A stretch of DNA of 64,000 bases from Cyclina sinensis (GCA_012932295.1 JAAONU010000001.1:28885921-28949920); one strand, 5' to 3'. Shown: positions 33,874-46,192, counted from the stretch's first letter. Notes: generated from the sequence alone by a model not told the origin. Program-made: numbers and translations.

Positions 33874-36800
33874 TGAACAAGCAGAGGAAGTCAAAGAAGC
33901 ACATTGTCAAAGGCAAGGGAGCTTCCAAGTTTGAGAGGAAGAGAATTTTCTCAGATGGTTTCCAGAATGAAGAGGAAAAATGTGATGACAGTTCAGAAAA
34001 TGGTAGTCACCTCAAAGACCTAGCCAGGGCATTAATCTCAGTTCACCTAAATAGCACCTAAAATATATGTACTAAAAATTCAGACTTTGGGTCTTCCAAG
34101 TTTCCTGATTTTTGGATGATTTTGAAGAAGTATTCTTAACGTGGAAGATGTTTCAGATCAGTAATAAAATACATTAGTCCAGGAAACCTTGCCGCAGGAG
34201 GATATTGATGTATTTTCTGACTGGCAATATCCTCTGAGACATTAAGGGCACATAATAAATATCCAAATGTAAAACGTAAATGAGACTAATACATGTACTT
34301 CAAACAAAAATAACTTTATGTTTCTGAAGGTAACCAGAATTGCGATGTAAGTGGTTTGTTTTAGGTTAAGAGGCTTCACAAAGTTGGTAAGAGTATGTGT
34401 AAGTTGTTTCATCACAAGATGCAGAGCAACCCACTGCATGTGTTCAACCTTCACTTCCTTGTTTAACTCCTTACACTGGAAATAAATTAATGTAGGAAGA
34501 AGTGTACTGCTGCACAAGCATACAAGGACAAAGTGTACCACTTTTCTGGATGAAGCATACCATATATGAAATATTTTTTAAATAAAATTATTGAATATCA
34601 ATTGCTGTCGGTGAAAATAGACTGTTGAAACAAAATAATAATCAGTGATGTAGCTGCCTATATGCAGAATATGCATGTGTGTACAATTCATTCTGAGAGA
34701 ATTATAATAATCATTATTCAAGCTTCCCTAAATGACAAAATCTGTAGGCCTTGTGGTAGCCTGAACCTACAAAGGGGCCTGACGTGGCCCCTTGTGGGTT
34801 TTGGGAGCAAGACAGTTAGACCCCTTGACAATTAGACCCCTTTCAGTTTTAGATGACACTTAGACCCCTAAGACACCTAGACCCCTGATTTGATTTTTTT
34901 AAAAGACACTTAGACCCCTTATTTAAGGAATGTTCAATAATATTGATTTAGCCATGAGATTGATTTTATTACTATTATTTTTTATATTATTTTTTGATAT
35001 TATATCAATTAAGTAATGATTTTTGGTAAAATTTGATTGAAAAGGATCAAGAAAAAGAAAGAAATATAATTTCATGGGGAAAAACCTATCAGGAGAGGTG
35101 TTAAATATCAGAAGAGGTGTTAAAGATTATAAACATAAAGGGCAAATTGAGAAATAATTAGTTATTATAACACTTTTCCAACATGTTTTACTAATTTAAT
35201 AACTCATATGTTAAATTGTTTTTCATTTTTGAAAGATAGGGTCTCATTTAAGAACTCAGTTGCAATGACTTTTGGATGTTCTTGCATTAAAAATTGGCAA
35301 CTCATGTTTATTATAAAAATACATGCTTTATTTTTTTCATCCATTCCTTGTCTCTATGCTAGAAATATTAGGTACTGTGAAATTGAATTTTTGGATTACT
35401 TTAATTAATATTTTGGATTACTTTATTAAATTCTATAAGTAAACATTGTATATTTTTATTGTTTCAGTCATCAAACTGATAAAAATATACATTCCCTAAC
35501 AAAAAATTTATTTCAAACAAATATCAGAAAAAAAATCATCAAACATACTTCATATTGTCAAAATCCAAAATAAAGGGTCTAAGTGTCTCAAAACAATCGG
35601 GGTCTAAGTGTCTTCAAGGGGTCTAAGTGTCACCTTCAATTCAAAATTTAAAGGGGTCTAGGTGACAAGGGGTCTAAACGTCTGACACTCGTGGGTTTTA
35701 GATACACTCAGATTTGGCCTAGTTACGCCCCTGATAATTGAATATAATCATTTAGCTCCACTTTCCTAAGAAAAAAATGTGGAGCTATTGCCATGACCTT
35801 CTTGTCGGTGTTGATTAACCTTTTTGTTAAGGTCCATTTTTCAGAAACTATCAAAGCTATTCACTTCAAATTTGGAATACTTGTTCTCTGTCAAAAAGTG
35901 ACACCATTTCTAAAGGGCTGATAACCCTCAAATTTATTTTTGCAAAGTTATGCCCCTTTTCAGACTAATAATTTCTTGGTTAGCCTTTTTTGTAAATGTC
36001 CATTTCTGAAAAAGTGTCAAAGATATTCCCTTCAAACTTGGAATACTTTATCACCTACAAGAATTGTTGGTACCCATGTCCCTGGGATCCAAATTAGCTC
36101 CACCCCAGGAGTCACTTGATTTTGCTTAGATTTATACAGGAAAAATTTTTATGGTAAAGCACAAAGCCTAGAACTAAACTATTTACTTACATGGAAAGGG
36201 TAGGTACTTTTTCCCCACACCCACTCAATTACTACCCCTCTCTCTCCTTGACCATAACACAGAAGTCCTTCCACATACAGCCTCCAAACTTCACAGGTGC
36301 ATGCAGCTTGATGAGCTCTACCTGCCAGACCCACTTAGAGGTCATGGGGTCAAAGGTCAACCTGCATTCATTTGAATGTTACCCCCCTCACCCTGGCCAA
36401 AAACTTTTTTTTTCTTTTTTCTTCTTACATAAGTAGCTACTTGCCCTGCCCCGCTCCAATTTTTTTTTCACTTTGGTCTCTTTTTTGACTTATCATTTAA
36501 TATCCAGCACTGAGAAAAGGGGACAGTGCTGTCTGCGGACAGGTCTTGTTTGATAATTTAATATCATAAACATGTTGTTCTTTTTCAAATTGTCCTCAAT
36601 AATAATTAATACCATATATTACTATTAAAACATTCTTATATAATATGAATGAATAAGATAAAATGTCGTTCTTTGTCATTGTGTTTTAATTTGCTGTGTT
36701 AACCAAATTACCAAGTTAATGTGTTTGTTTACCACAAAAGTGTAATTTTATTGTCATAAGTGCAAAATATGCCAATGTGTCAATGTAATTTACACCGTCT

Positions 36801-39800
36801 CAATGGCCAGCAGTTATCAAATAATTTACAATGTAATTCATATGTGGTATGCTTCAGCCGAAAATGGTATGGGTATGCAGTGGTACACTAATGCAGTGGT
36901 ACACTTCGACCATCAAAGTAAATCAACAAAATTCAGTTTAAAATAACAATCAGTCTTTCTTTCTTTTCTTTGATGTAGAACTTGAATTATTATCATTAAT
37001 TAATTTACTTAAGAAATTTCTGACATACCACTTAATGATAAAACCACTTCTTTTTTAAAGGACTAGCCATTTTAAGAACTGCATCAAGTTTCCATATAGA
37101 TCTAGAGGTTTTGACTAAGTTTAACAAAAGATTGAACATATTACTATCAAGGTTTGTCCTGTCAGAGAGAATGCCACAATTTCAGTGCAGAAAAAAAATT
37201 GGATAAGCAAAGACATTGTTTGTGGCATATGCATGAAATACATTACTTGTTGTTCTTCATATTCATGTATCACCACTAGAATGGACTTACTCTTCATTGG
37301 TACATAGTGACTGTAATATAAACACTCCATCATGTGGTTAACATGACTCATGTTTACCTTACAATCTGACTGAAGTTCACGAGCTCCCTAATAGGGTAGC
37401 GATGTTTAGGATATGATTTTAATCAGATTGTTTTACCTTACAACTGTCATCATAGCCATCATTAAAGTTATGTCTCCCCCCAAAAATGGGGGAGACATAT
37501 TGTTTTTCCCCTGGTTGTCCGTCCGTCCGTCCGTCTGTCCGTCACAAAATCGTGTCCGCTCTGTATCTTCAAAAGCCCTTGAAGGATTTTTATGAAACTT
37601 GGGTCAGATGTTCACTTCATCAAGGCGGCGTGCAGAACCCACTTTGCGGGTGTGGTGTCTCAAGGTCAAGGTCACACTTGGAGGTTAAGTGTCAAATGCC
37701 ACAAAATTGTGTCCGCTCTGTATCTTCAAAAGCTCTTGAAGGATTTTTATGAAACTTGGGTCAGATGTTCACCTCATCAAGGCGACGTGCAGAACCCACT
37801 TTGCGGGTGTGGTGTCTCAAGGTCAAGGTCACACTTGGAGGTTAAATGTCAAATGCCACAAAATCGTGTCCGCTCTGTATCTTCAAAAGCCCTTGAAGGA
37901 TTTTTATGAAACTTGGGTCAGATGTTCACCTCATCGGGGGAGACATATTGTTTTTCACCCGTTTGTCTGTCCATCCATCTGTCCGTCACAAAATCGTGTC
38001 CGCTCTGTATCTACCAAAGCCCTTGAAGGATTTTTATGAAACTTGGGTCAGATGTTCATCTCATCAAGGCGACATGCAGAACCCACTTTGCAGGTGTGGT
38101 GTCTCAAGGTCAAGGTCACACTTGGAGGTTAAATGTCAAATGCCACAAAATTGTGTCCGCTCTGGATCTTCAAAAGCCCTTGAGGGATTTTTATGAAACT
38201 TGGGTCAGATGTTCACCTCATCAAGGCGACATGCAGAACCCACTTTGCGGGTGTGGTGTCTCAAGGTCAAGGTCACACTTGGAGGTTAAATGTCAAATTT
38301 AACAATTGTCTGATTCAATACTGCCTGCAGCAACTGGCTGGGGGAGACATATGTTTTTGTTCAATCAAAAACCATTTCTAGTTTACTGTGGTTTTATAAA
38401 TGTTGAAAAAAGAAAAGAAAAAATATACAAAAATAATAAGTTTTCTTGGCATTAACACTGGTTATAATTTCAGAGAACTCAAATGATGAAAGTGAAACAG
38501 AGATAACCTTTCCTCTGGCAATGTGGGACCTGGAACAATGTGACCCAAGGAAGTGTACAGGACGTAAACTTGTAAGACTAGGTCTTGTGAGAACATTAAA
38601 GCTTGGACAGAGGTTTAATGGTCTGATATTGTCACCAATGGGAAAGCAGTGTGTATCACCTGCAGACAGGTGATTACCTTTGAATTTTACAGAAAAAATT
38701 ATATTCTTTAAAGGCTGAAAAAAGGAGTCTTCATGCATTGTTTAGGTGAAATCAATCCAGGATTCATTTATTACTGAAACAAATAAACAAAAAATCAAGT
38801 ATAGATTCAGTTAGAAGTAAAAATTTGCAAACTGATTATGCTTGGTTTTATTCTGTTATAGCTGTAGCCTTTGCAACTTTTGTAGCATTTAACTTCAAAA
38901 GTACAGTATGAAAGTTCTAATTACATTTTTACTTGTGCAAAGTAAAGAAGTTTAGTATTTTGATGAAACTGATTATTTTTTGCAAGAAAAGGTTAATTAA
39001 TATATATTATGCACCTGATCATTGGTCCATCTTGCCGTACATTAGCATTATCTAGAGAACATTTAAGTCCTACAGTTTTGTAAGTCTTTGTTTCAAACCT
39101 AACAACATTGTAACTAGTGTGCATAAGCCCTAGATTTTTCATTTCAACTTTTCTTTATGCTGTTATAGCCCTTTATCATTCTTACATTAATACATTGTAA
39201 AAAAATGTTTCTTATATGTTTATAGGGGAAATTTTAAAAGTCTTCACTTAGAAACTGCTAGCTTGACAATAATTAAAAACAAATGTTCTTTCGGCAAAAC
39301 TCTAAATAAAGTATGAAATATATTATGATCATGGAATCATATTTTTCTTATATGTCTGTAAAGAAAACTTTAAAAGTCTTTTCCTTAAAATCTGCTGGCT
39401 TGATTTGAAATTAATTTTGCACAAATGTTACTTGGGTGATTTTCTTAAAAAATTGTGAAATTTATTTTGATCTGTGAAAAAACATGACTGCCAGGTGCGA
39501 GGCATACTTTCCTTTCATGTCTTTATGGGGAACTTTTAAAATCATCTCCTTAGAAACTGTTGGTTTGATTTAAAAATAATTTGGAACAAATGTTCCTTTG
39601 GTGACCCTCTGTTAAAATTTTATAGTGATCTATGAAAATAAGACTGCCAGGGGTGGAACAAGAATGTTTCCAGATGTTAGATGAGGTTAACATGGATATG
39701 GATAGAACAAAAATGTTTGTTAGATGAGGTAACATGGATATGGATAGTTTAGATGTGATATCTTCCCTTGCCTTAACCTTGTGTGAGTCCATTCTTAAGT

Positions 39801-42800
39801 AGATGATGTTTTACGCTGTTGTAGAGATATTGTTCTCAAGCATGGAATAGCAGTGGTGGACTGCTCCTGGGCAAGACTCGAGGACACACCCTTCAGCAGG
39901 ATGAAGGGGAATAATTTGAGACTATTGCCATATTTGGTAGCCACTAACCCAGTGAATTATGGGAAACAATGTACACTAAGCTGTGTGGAAGCATTTGCAG
40001 CAACCATGCTTCTAACAGGTAAGTTACTTCAAAAAAGTAGTTTAACCCATACCCTGTATTTCTACAATTGGGTTGCAACTAACTCAGTTCTGATGGCCCT
40101 CTTGTTATGTACTCGCACAGACACACTCTTTAAACTTTTTAGGTAAAGGTCAAGACTTCTCTGATTTGGTATGTAGCATCGTTTAGTGGATGTCAAATAA
40201 GATTATACAAATTATGTCCCAGAGGTCACTAGTGGTCCTGCTAGAGGTTTCTATGGCATAAGAAGGAAAACCTTTCAAAATCTTATAGGAGACCAAATGG
40301 CTGGGAGCTCTGAAATTTGGTTTGTTAAACTGCCAAGTAGACATCAACTAAGAATGTTTAGATTTATGCCTCTGGAGTGATAATTGAATGTGATTTGAGG
40401 GCCACAAATTTTGACAGAAGGAAAACAGGAAGGTCTTTTTTAATTTTGTCTGAAACCAAATTTAGATTATAGCACTGCCTACTCTTCCTTTACCAAAATT
40501 GATTATATTGTTATTACACCCCTGCAGTTATTATTGGCCATCAGAGCTTACATTTTAAAAACAGAGTAAAAGGAAAATTATTGATAAGTCTCTTTGTCAG
40601 AAACCAAATAGTCAAAAACTTCAATATATAGCTAGCAGTGTTGTCTTCAAAAGTGAAAGTGCAATAGTGTTTTTACATAGGTTTGTATAAGGAATATATT
40701 CTAAATACTTACCGGTAAGTACAATACTTGAGGGGTGAATGCAGAAAAAGTTAAGTGCTGTGAAATAAAGAAGCTTTTTCACATTTACCTCTTGAACTTG
40801 TATACTAGTATACTGTTGTGTCTTGTTTCTGTTACAGCCACCCTGTTATCTTTTAAGGTTTCAAAGAAGAGTGTAATGTATTGCTCAACAAGTTTAGATG
40901 GGGAAAGTCATTCATCAGTGTAAACAAGGAAGTGCTTGACCTGTACAGTAAGTGTAAGAACAGCTCAGAGGTTGTGGTATCACAACAGGAGTACCTGCAA
41001 CAGATTCAGCAAGAGAGCACAGAGAGACGTATGGACTATAAAGGTTTGTTGCTGAACTTTTCACACAATATGTTAACATCTGAAAAAACAAATTACCTGG
41101 GGGAAAAGACAGTGTCAGTTACCATATAATGCATAAAGTTCCTGTTCCTGAATCAGAATGTAGCTTACTGAACCCTGCATCCATCAGCTTTGAAGCTGAA
41201 ACAATGTAGTTTAAACCATACCCTGGTGTATTTCTACTATCAAGTTGCAAGTTACTCAGTTTTGATGGTCCTATTTATGATTTATTGAGGTATTAATTGA
41301 AAACGTACAAAATAGCAAAAAAACAGCATGCATGAAATGGTCTGCGCCAGTCACAAGGGCAATATTAATTGCTGGCAGCTGGGTAAAAGTGGAAAGAAAA
41401 GATTGTTAAGGCATACAGTTGTGAAGAATTACAATTTTGTGCCCCTAAAACCTGGAAGGGAACACACATGTTTACCTATGTTCATCCGTCTGTGCGTCTG
41501 TCAGAAAAGGTTGTCGCATGTAACTTCTAAAGTATTTGAATTGGAATCACAAAACCTTCCATGAATGTTTGCCATGATGACCTGTACATCTGGGGTTTTG
41601 TTTGCAGCTCATCAGAGTTTGTCCACAGTTATGGCCCTTTTAACAGTAAAAATGGGCATTTTAAAAAATCTTAGATTTAAGTTAAGTGGTAATCCCCCAG
41701 ATTCCCCTGCAGCGAATATGATTTACTTTTGTCTGTTAGCCTGAAACTCTGTCTGTCTCTACATTCTCTCTGACAAAAGCACAAAAGCTTGGGGACACCA
41801 GTGTCCTTGGGAAACATTTCTAGTTTTCAAATTAATTGAATTTTTAGCTCACCTGAGCATATTGTACTCAGGGTGAGATTTTGTGATTGCCTGTGTCCAC
41901 TGTGCTTCATCAATGTTCTGCTTTCAACAACGTCTCCTAAACCACTTGGTCACAGTTTATAAAACTTGGAGGGGATGTTCCTTGCATAGAGCTCTACCAA
42001 AGTTGGTTAGAGAATTTCATTCCATGCAGAACTCTAGTTGCTATGGCAACAAGAATGAAAATCTTTGAAAATCTTCTTGTCTAAAAACACCAGACCCAGA
42101 GCTGTGTAATTTGGTGTGTAGCTTTGTCCAGTGGACCTCTATCAAGATTATTCAAACTTTGACCTTGTGGTGATTTTAAGTTCTGTCCCAAGGGCAGACC
42201 TCTGTCAAGTTGTTCAAGATTTGTCTCTTCATTTATGACATCCTGCTCTTTGTTCAGTGTATATACACAAGCATACTACAACTCTACAGAAATGCAGTTA
42301 TGTGTTGGAATATCAGGTTTGTCAGTATTAAAAAGACATACCTTTAAAGTGATAAATGATTTGCTGCATTATGTATTTTACCAGCTTATTCTGTATAAAA
42401 TGAAAAGTAATTGATAATATGAAGAAGACAGTAAATGTCTTATAAGGATAAGTAGACACTAAAAAAGACTGTTATTTGTGTGTTATTTACAATAAATGAC
42501 TATCTTTCCAAAACTGTCACTAGTACTCATAAATTCAGTGAACCTATGACACCTTGACATTGAGACCTGATTTGTTCAGTACCATTCAGCTTTATATGAT
42601 TTTGAAAGAAATTGAATGTTCTAAAGTTAAGGGTTTACCTCATTAAAGGATTTTGGAGAGAAACAGGTGGAAAGATTTTCCCTCTAGTTTTCATTTGATC
42701 CTGTTCAGATGAAATGCAGTCAAGCAAAGCACAATTGAATGAAACTATAGTGTTCTAACAGATGCATTCTTTGTTTTCTCCCTGGTACATGTACATTTTG

Positions 42801-43686
42801 CTAAGATATGATACTGAAGTTAAACATGATTCTGCAAAAAATTATCAAGTCACTGAATTAAAGAATAGGGTTTCATCTAAGTTTTCCAAACAGTATACCA
42901 CTTTTAAATATTATTTTCAGATGTTACACAGATGGACCTGACTAAGACACACTATAATCCAAACAGACAGAGAAATACAGATTTTCCAACTTCAAGGTAA
43001 GATTTGTTTTACCTTTTAGACCCTTTCTCAGAATATTTGTACACAGAACCTTCATAGAGAGTTAGTTATACCATGTTACCAGTGCAGCCTTCATTTGACA
43101 AACAAATGTCTACCATTGTGATACCATGACTCATTTAATGACTTTTGCTGTATTTATGCATCAGTCTTCTTAGTTAAGGAAGTCAGCTTTCATGTTTGTC
43201 CTATTAAATCCACCTGGCCTACCAAGTTTGTCCCAATAAATCCACCTAGCCTACTAAGTTTGTCCCAATAAACCCAACTGGCCTACAAGCAGGTTTGTAC
43301 CATGGTTGGATCTCCTTGTATACAAATCCATGCATGAAACATTACTTTTGCACAAGCTTCACAGATGTTAATAGATAAAGGAAAGTTTTTGGTCTTTCTC
43401 CAGACCTATTGGTCCAGTCAGAGTAGTTTAAACCAGCAGTTTAGTGAGGATAAGTTTCATATATATCTCATTTTATTTGTTAACTTACAGTGATGATTCC
43501 AGTGATAGTACAGATGAGGAAGTGTTAGTGGACAAGTTTGGAAATACAATAAGTGTACAGAAACACAACATATGTGAAGAAAAGACAGATGTTAGTGAAG
43601 AAAGCGATTTGAATAAAGAACTGGAAGTTAGTTGCAATATGAATGGTGAAAATAGTGAACCTGTTTTGGAAGATAGATTAAAGTGA
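33873..43686 (+). CDS. TSR3: TSR3, 18S rRNA aminocarboxypropyltransferase (complete, 6 exons)
   Basis: Exons: 33873-34002, 38474-38669, 39825-40018, 40858-41043, 42921-42996 and 43491-43686 (TGA). All junctions are GT-AG and phase-compatible, giving 325 residues. After a basic N-terminus ([15 protein letters not shown]) comes the conserved core. Exon 2 has '[20 protein letters not shown]' and '[16 protein letters not shown]'. Exon 3 has '[14 protein letters not shown]', '[17 protein letters not shown]' and '[15 protein letters not shown]'. Exon 4 has '[15 protein letters not shown]'. Exon 5 has 'HYNPNRQR', and the last exon is an acidic serine-rich tail. In yeast and human, TSR3 transfers the aminocarboxypropyl group of SAM to a hypermodified pseudouridine of 18S rRNA late in 40S maturation. 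Introns contain many repeats. Two upstream ATGs precede the start. Confidence 0.96.
34803..35690. mobile_element. Fold-back element with TTAGACCCC arrays, 9-bp TSD
   Basis: The 888-bp element is flanked by identical GTGGGTTTT at 34794-34802 and 35691-35699. The left ~125 bp carries five copies of (GACAC)TTAGACCCC. The right ~125 bp carries the same array inverted as GGGGTCTAAGTGTC, so the arms can pair. The centre is very AT-rich with no coding. A 9-bp target duplication and G-rich outer ends fit a Mutator-like non-autonomous element; that family call is inference. It sits in intron 1 of TSR3. Confidence 0.8.
35750..36550. repeat. Dispersed repeat (AGCTCCAC hairpin head) and flanking repeat debris
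   Basis: The head TTAGCTCCACTTTC...GTGGAGCTATTGCC forms a hairpin, as in the AGCTCACCTGAGC family. The body has two related ~140-bp blocks (TTTCAGAAACTATCAAAGC and CATTTCTGAAAAAGTGTCAAAG). A second repeat follows from about 36150. It lies in intron 1 of TSR3. Confidence 0.5.
37471..38360 (+). mobile_element. Tandem-core element, 157-bp units, GGGGGAGACATAT ends
   Basis: Begins with the hairpin TGTCTCCCCCC/GGGGGAGACATAT and GTCCGTCCGTCCGTC. It then carries about five 157-bp units (starts of one frame at 37592, 37749, 37906, 38036 and 38193), and ends at GGGGGAGACATATG. One unit (37930-37990) is interrupted by a second copy of the GGGGGAGACATATTG-GTCCGTC head, making the interval 130 bp instead of 157. 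Long overlapping frames are repeat by-products. It lies in intron 1 of TSR3, just upstream of exon 2. Confidence 0.8.
39225..39650. repeat. Three degenerate ~150-bp tandem units
   Basis: Units share AACTTTTAAAA(G)TC, (C/A)CTTAGAAACTG, TTGATTT(G)AAA and ACAAATGTTC. They lie in TSR3 intron 2. Confidence 0.6.
40150..40640. repeat. Probable dispersed repeat body in TSR3 intron 3
   Basis: Two or three loosely related blocks (AGGAAAACCTTTCAAAATCTTATAGGAG-like and GACAGAAGGAAAACAGGAAGG-like) read like a degenerate tandem-core element. Edges are not clear. Confidence 0.35.
41843..42200 (+). repeat. AGCTCACCTGAGC-family repeat (truncated copy)
   Basis: Starts TTTTTAGCTCACCTGAGC followed by GTACTCAGGGTGAGA, a hairpin head. 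It then has ACGTCTCCTAAACCACTTGG text as in the 44.1 kb copy, and breaks off without the usual tail. It lies in TSR3 intron 4. Confidence 0.7.
43191..43292. repeat. ~42-bp tandem repeat, about 2.5 copies
   Basis: TTTGTCCCAATAAATCCACC and TGGCCTACCAAG-like text repeats with few changes in the last intron of TSR3. Confidence 0.8.
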
Positions 43687-43810
43687 TTCATGTATTACAT
43701 TCTGTATGCAGTCTTTGGTTTGTTATTGTCTATTGTAAAAGTACCACAATCAAACTGTTTGGTATATAAAATGTTGTTTACAAGAGCAAGTTTTGCTGTG
43801 GACCACAGTA

Positions 43811-43816
43811 AATAAA
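43811..43816 (+). terminator. Poly-A signal AATAAA for TSR3
   Basis: Hexamer lies 125 bp after the TSR3 stop codon and is followed within 40 bp by a TG/T-rich stretch. Confidence 0.6.
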
Positions 43817-44122
43817 ATGCTGTACATTTCTGGAAGTTTCTAGATCTATCAAACACTTTCCTCATGATACATGTAGCAGTAGAATCAATAGAAAGTTACC
43901 ACTCATTCGGTTGGTGTAACTATTTTCAGTAGACAAACTAGCACCTATATACAGTCTTACCAGTAACATTTATCCATTACTTCACACAAATCTGTCTAAA
44001 TTCAGATACAGCTCATCCTTTTAACTCACTCAAACTTCCAAAATCATTATTATAAGACAAAATCCATGATGGCTGGAGCAAATAACACACAGCATGTACT
44101 GAACCTCAGTCTCCACCCATTT

Positions 44123-45290
44123 TTAGCTCACCTGAGCAAATGCTCAGGGTGAGCTATTGTGATCACCCTGTGTCCGGTGTCCGTCGTCCGTTGTCAACAT
44201 TTTACTTTAAATGACATCTCCTCCTAAACCACAAAGGTATTTTTAACCAAACTTTACAGAAATGTTCCTTATATTGCCCTTTCCTAAAATTGCTCAAACC
44301 GTTCCGCTCCATTGCACATAAGGGCTGCAAAAGCTAAAAATAGAAAAAATTTCAAACAACATCTCCTCCTAAACGGTTGGGAGATTTTCCACCAAATTTC
44401 ACCGAAATGTTCCTTTCATAGCCCCATATTAAAATTGCTAAAATGGTTCTGCTCCATTGATCAAAATGGCCGCCAGAGCTAAAAATAGATTTTTGTCAAT
44501 ATATGGCTTCAAGTGACATCTCCTTCTAAACCACTTGGCCATTTTAAACCAAATTTTACAGAAATGTTCCTTATAATGCCCTTTTCTAAAATTGCTCAAA
44601 CCGTTCCACTACATTGCACGTAAGGGCTGCAAAAGCTAAAAATAAAAAAAAATTCAAACAACATCTCCTCCTAAACGGTTGGGAGATTTTCCACCAAATT
44701 TAACCAGAATGTTCCTTACATAGCTCTCTATTAAAATTGGTAAAACAGTTTTGCTCCATTGAACAAAATGGCCGCATGAGCTAAAAATAGATTTTTGTCA
44801 ATATTTTGCTTCAAATGACATCTCCTCCAAAAGCACGTGGCCATTTTAAGCCAAATTTGACAGAAATGTTCCTTATAAGGCCATTTTCTAAAATTGCTCA
44901 AACCGTTCCACTCCATTGCACATAAGGGCTGCAAAAGCTAAAAGTAGAACAGAAATCAAACAGCATCTCCTCCTCAATGGCAAGGTAATTTTCTATCAAA
45001 TGTCACCGAAATGTTCCTTACATACCCCTGGATTAAAATTGCTTAAACGGTTCTGCTCCATTGAACAAAATGGCCACCGGAGCTAAAAATAGGTTGTTTT
45101 CAAAATATTGCTTCAAATGACATCTCTTCACAAGCTGTTATCACGAAATTGCCTCTGCCCCATGGTTTTTTTTGTATAAAAGATGAGATCTTTGAATATC
45201 TTCAGTTAGAAAATGTCATGTTGCATCTGATGTTTGCTCAAGCAAAGTACTCAGGTGAGCGATCCAGGGCCATCATGGCCCTCTTGTTCT
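44123..45290 (+). mobile_element. AGCTCACCTGAGC-family element with two-subunit tandem core
   Basis: The head TTTTAGCTCACCTGAGCAAATGCTCAGGGTGAGC leads into GTGTCCGTCGTCCGTTGTC. The end is ACTCAGGTGAGCGATCCAGG and GCCATCATGGCCCTC, so outer ends are inverted. Between them ACATCTCCTCCTAAACC-like starts recur at about 44214, 44361, 44516, 44661, 44818, 44965 and 45120. Spacing alternates ~147 and ~155 bp, so the real period is a ~302-bp dimer: one subunit has GCACATAAGGGCTGCAAAAG and the other has AAAATGGCCGCCAGAGC. No protein is encoded. Confidence 0.85.
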
Positions 45291-45332
45291 GTGTTTTACT
45301 GCAGAAGGTTCAAAAGGTGTGACACATATTTA

Positions 45333-46130
45333 TACTCCCACAAACAAAGTTTGCAGGGGGGCATACTGGAAATACCCTGTCAGTCGGTTTACTGGTCGGT
45401 CAGTTTACCCATCGGTCGGTCTTTCACGTTTGACATCTTTACCTTGCATCGCACACTCCTCCTTCAGTTTTCAACTGATTGAAATGAAACTTTACAGAAA
45501 TGGCCACTAGACAATGTAAATATGCAAGACATATTTTTGATGCATATCCATGCTGGCATTGCAGAGTTATTGCCCCTTGAACTTATACTTTTTCTGGTCA
45601 GTCTGTCACGTTTGACATCTTTACCTTGCGTCCTCCAGTTTTCAACTGATTGAAATGAAACTTTTTAAGTATAGTCACTATGCAATGTAGATGTGCAAGA
45701 CATATTTTTGATGCATATCCATGCAGGCATTGCAGAGTTATTGCCCCTTGAACTTACACTTTTTCTGGTCAGTATGTCATGTTTGACATCTTTACCTTGC
45801 GTCGCAAACTCCACCTTCAGTTTCCAACTGACTGAAATGAAACTTTTCAGGAATGGTCACTGGGCAATGTAAATTTTTTATGCATATCCGTGCTGGCGTT
45901 GCAGAGCTATTGACCCTTGAACTTACTTTTCCCCATGTTTGGCAGAGATAGTAATTAGGCAATGAAGATGTGAAAGACATATTTCTGATGCATACTTAGC
46001 CAAGCACAGTTATTGCCCTTGAACTTAGACTTGTTATCATGTTTGACATACCTTGTGGCACAAACTCCTTCATCAGTTTTCAACAGATTGAGCTGAAACT
46101 TCCCAGGCATAGTCAATAATGCTCCAACTA
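45333..46130 (+). mobile_element. Tandem-core element, ~180-bp units, CTCCCACAAACAAAG head
   Basis: The head ACTCCCACAAACAAAGTTTG...GGGGGGCATACTGG is followed by GGTCGGTCAG runs. At least four units then start TCACGTTTGACATCTTTACC (about 45424, 45605, 45780 and 46037) and contain CAACTGATTGAAATGAAACTT and GCAGAGTTATTGCCCCTTG. It is degraded at the right. No coding. Confidence 0.75.
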
Positions 46131-46192
46131 TAGTCACTCCAGATTTGCTTCTGCTGCTGAATCAATTCAATGACTGTTCTAGTTTCTATTAT

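Noticed and set aside
34803..35690. Interstitial telomere repeats
   Set aside because: The TTAGACCCC text differs from TTAGGG and is organised as opposed arms of a fold-back element with a target duplication.
37413..38381. A ladder of 60-105-codon frames (MKLGSDVH... repeats)
   Set aside because: They are offsets of the 157-bp tandem unit of a non-coding element.
40735..40923. Alternative acceptor GTTACAG at about 40837 for TSR3 exon 4
   Set aside because: It would put exon 4 in a frame ([11 protein letters not shown]...) that ends at 40923 and lacks TSR3 similarity. The TTTTAAG acceptor at 40857 restores the conserved [11 protein letters not shown].
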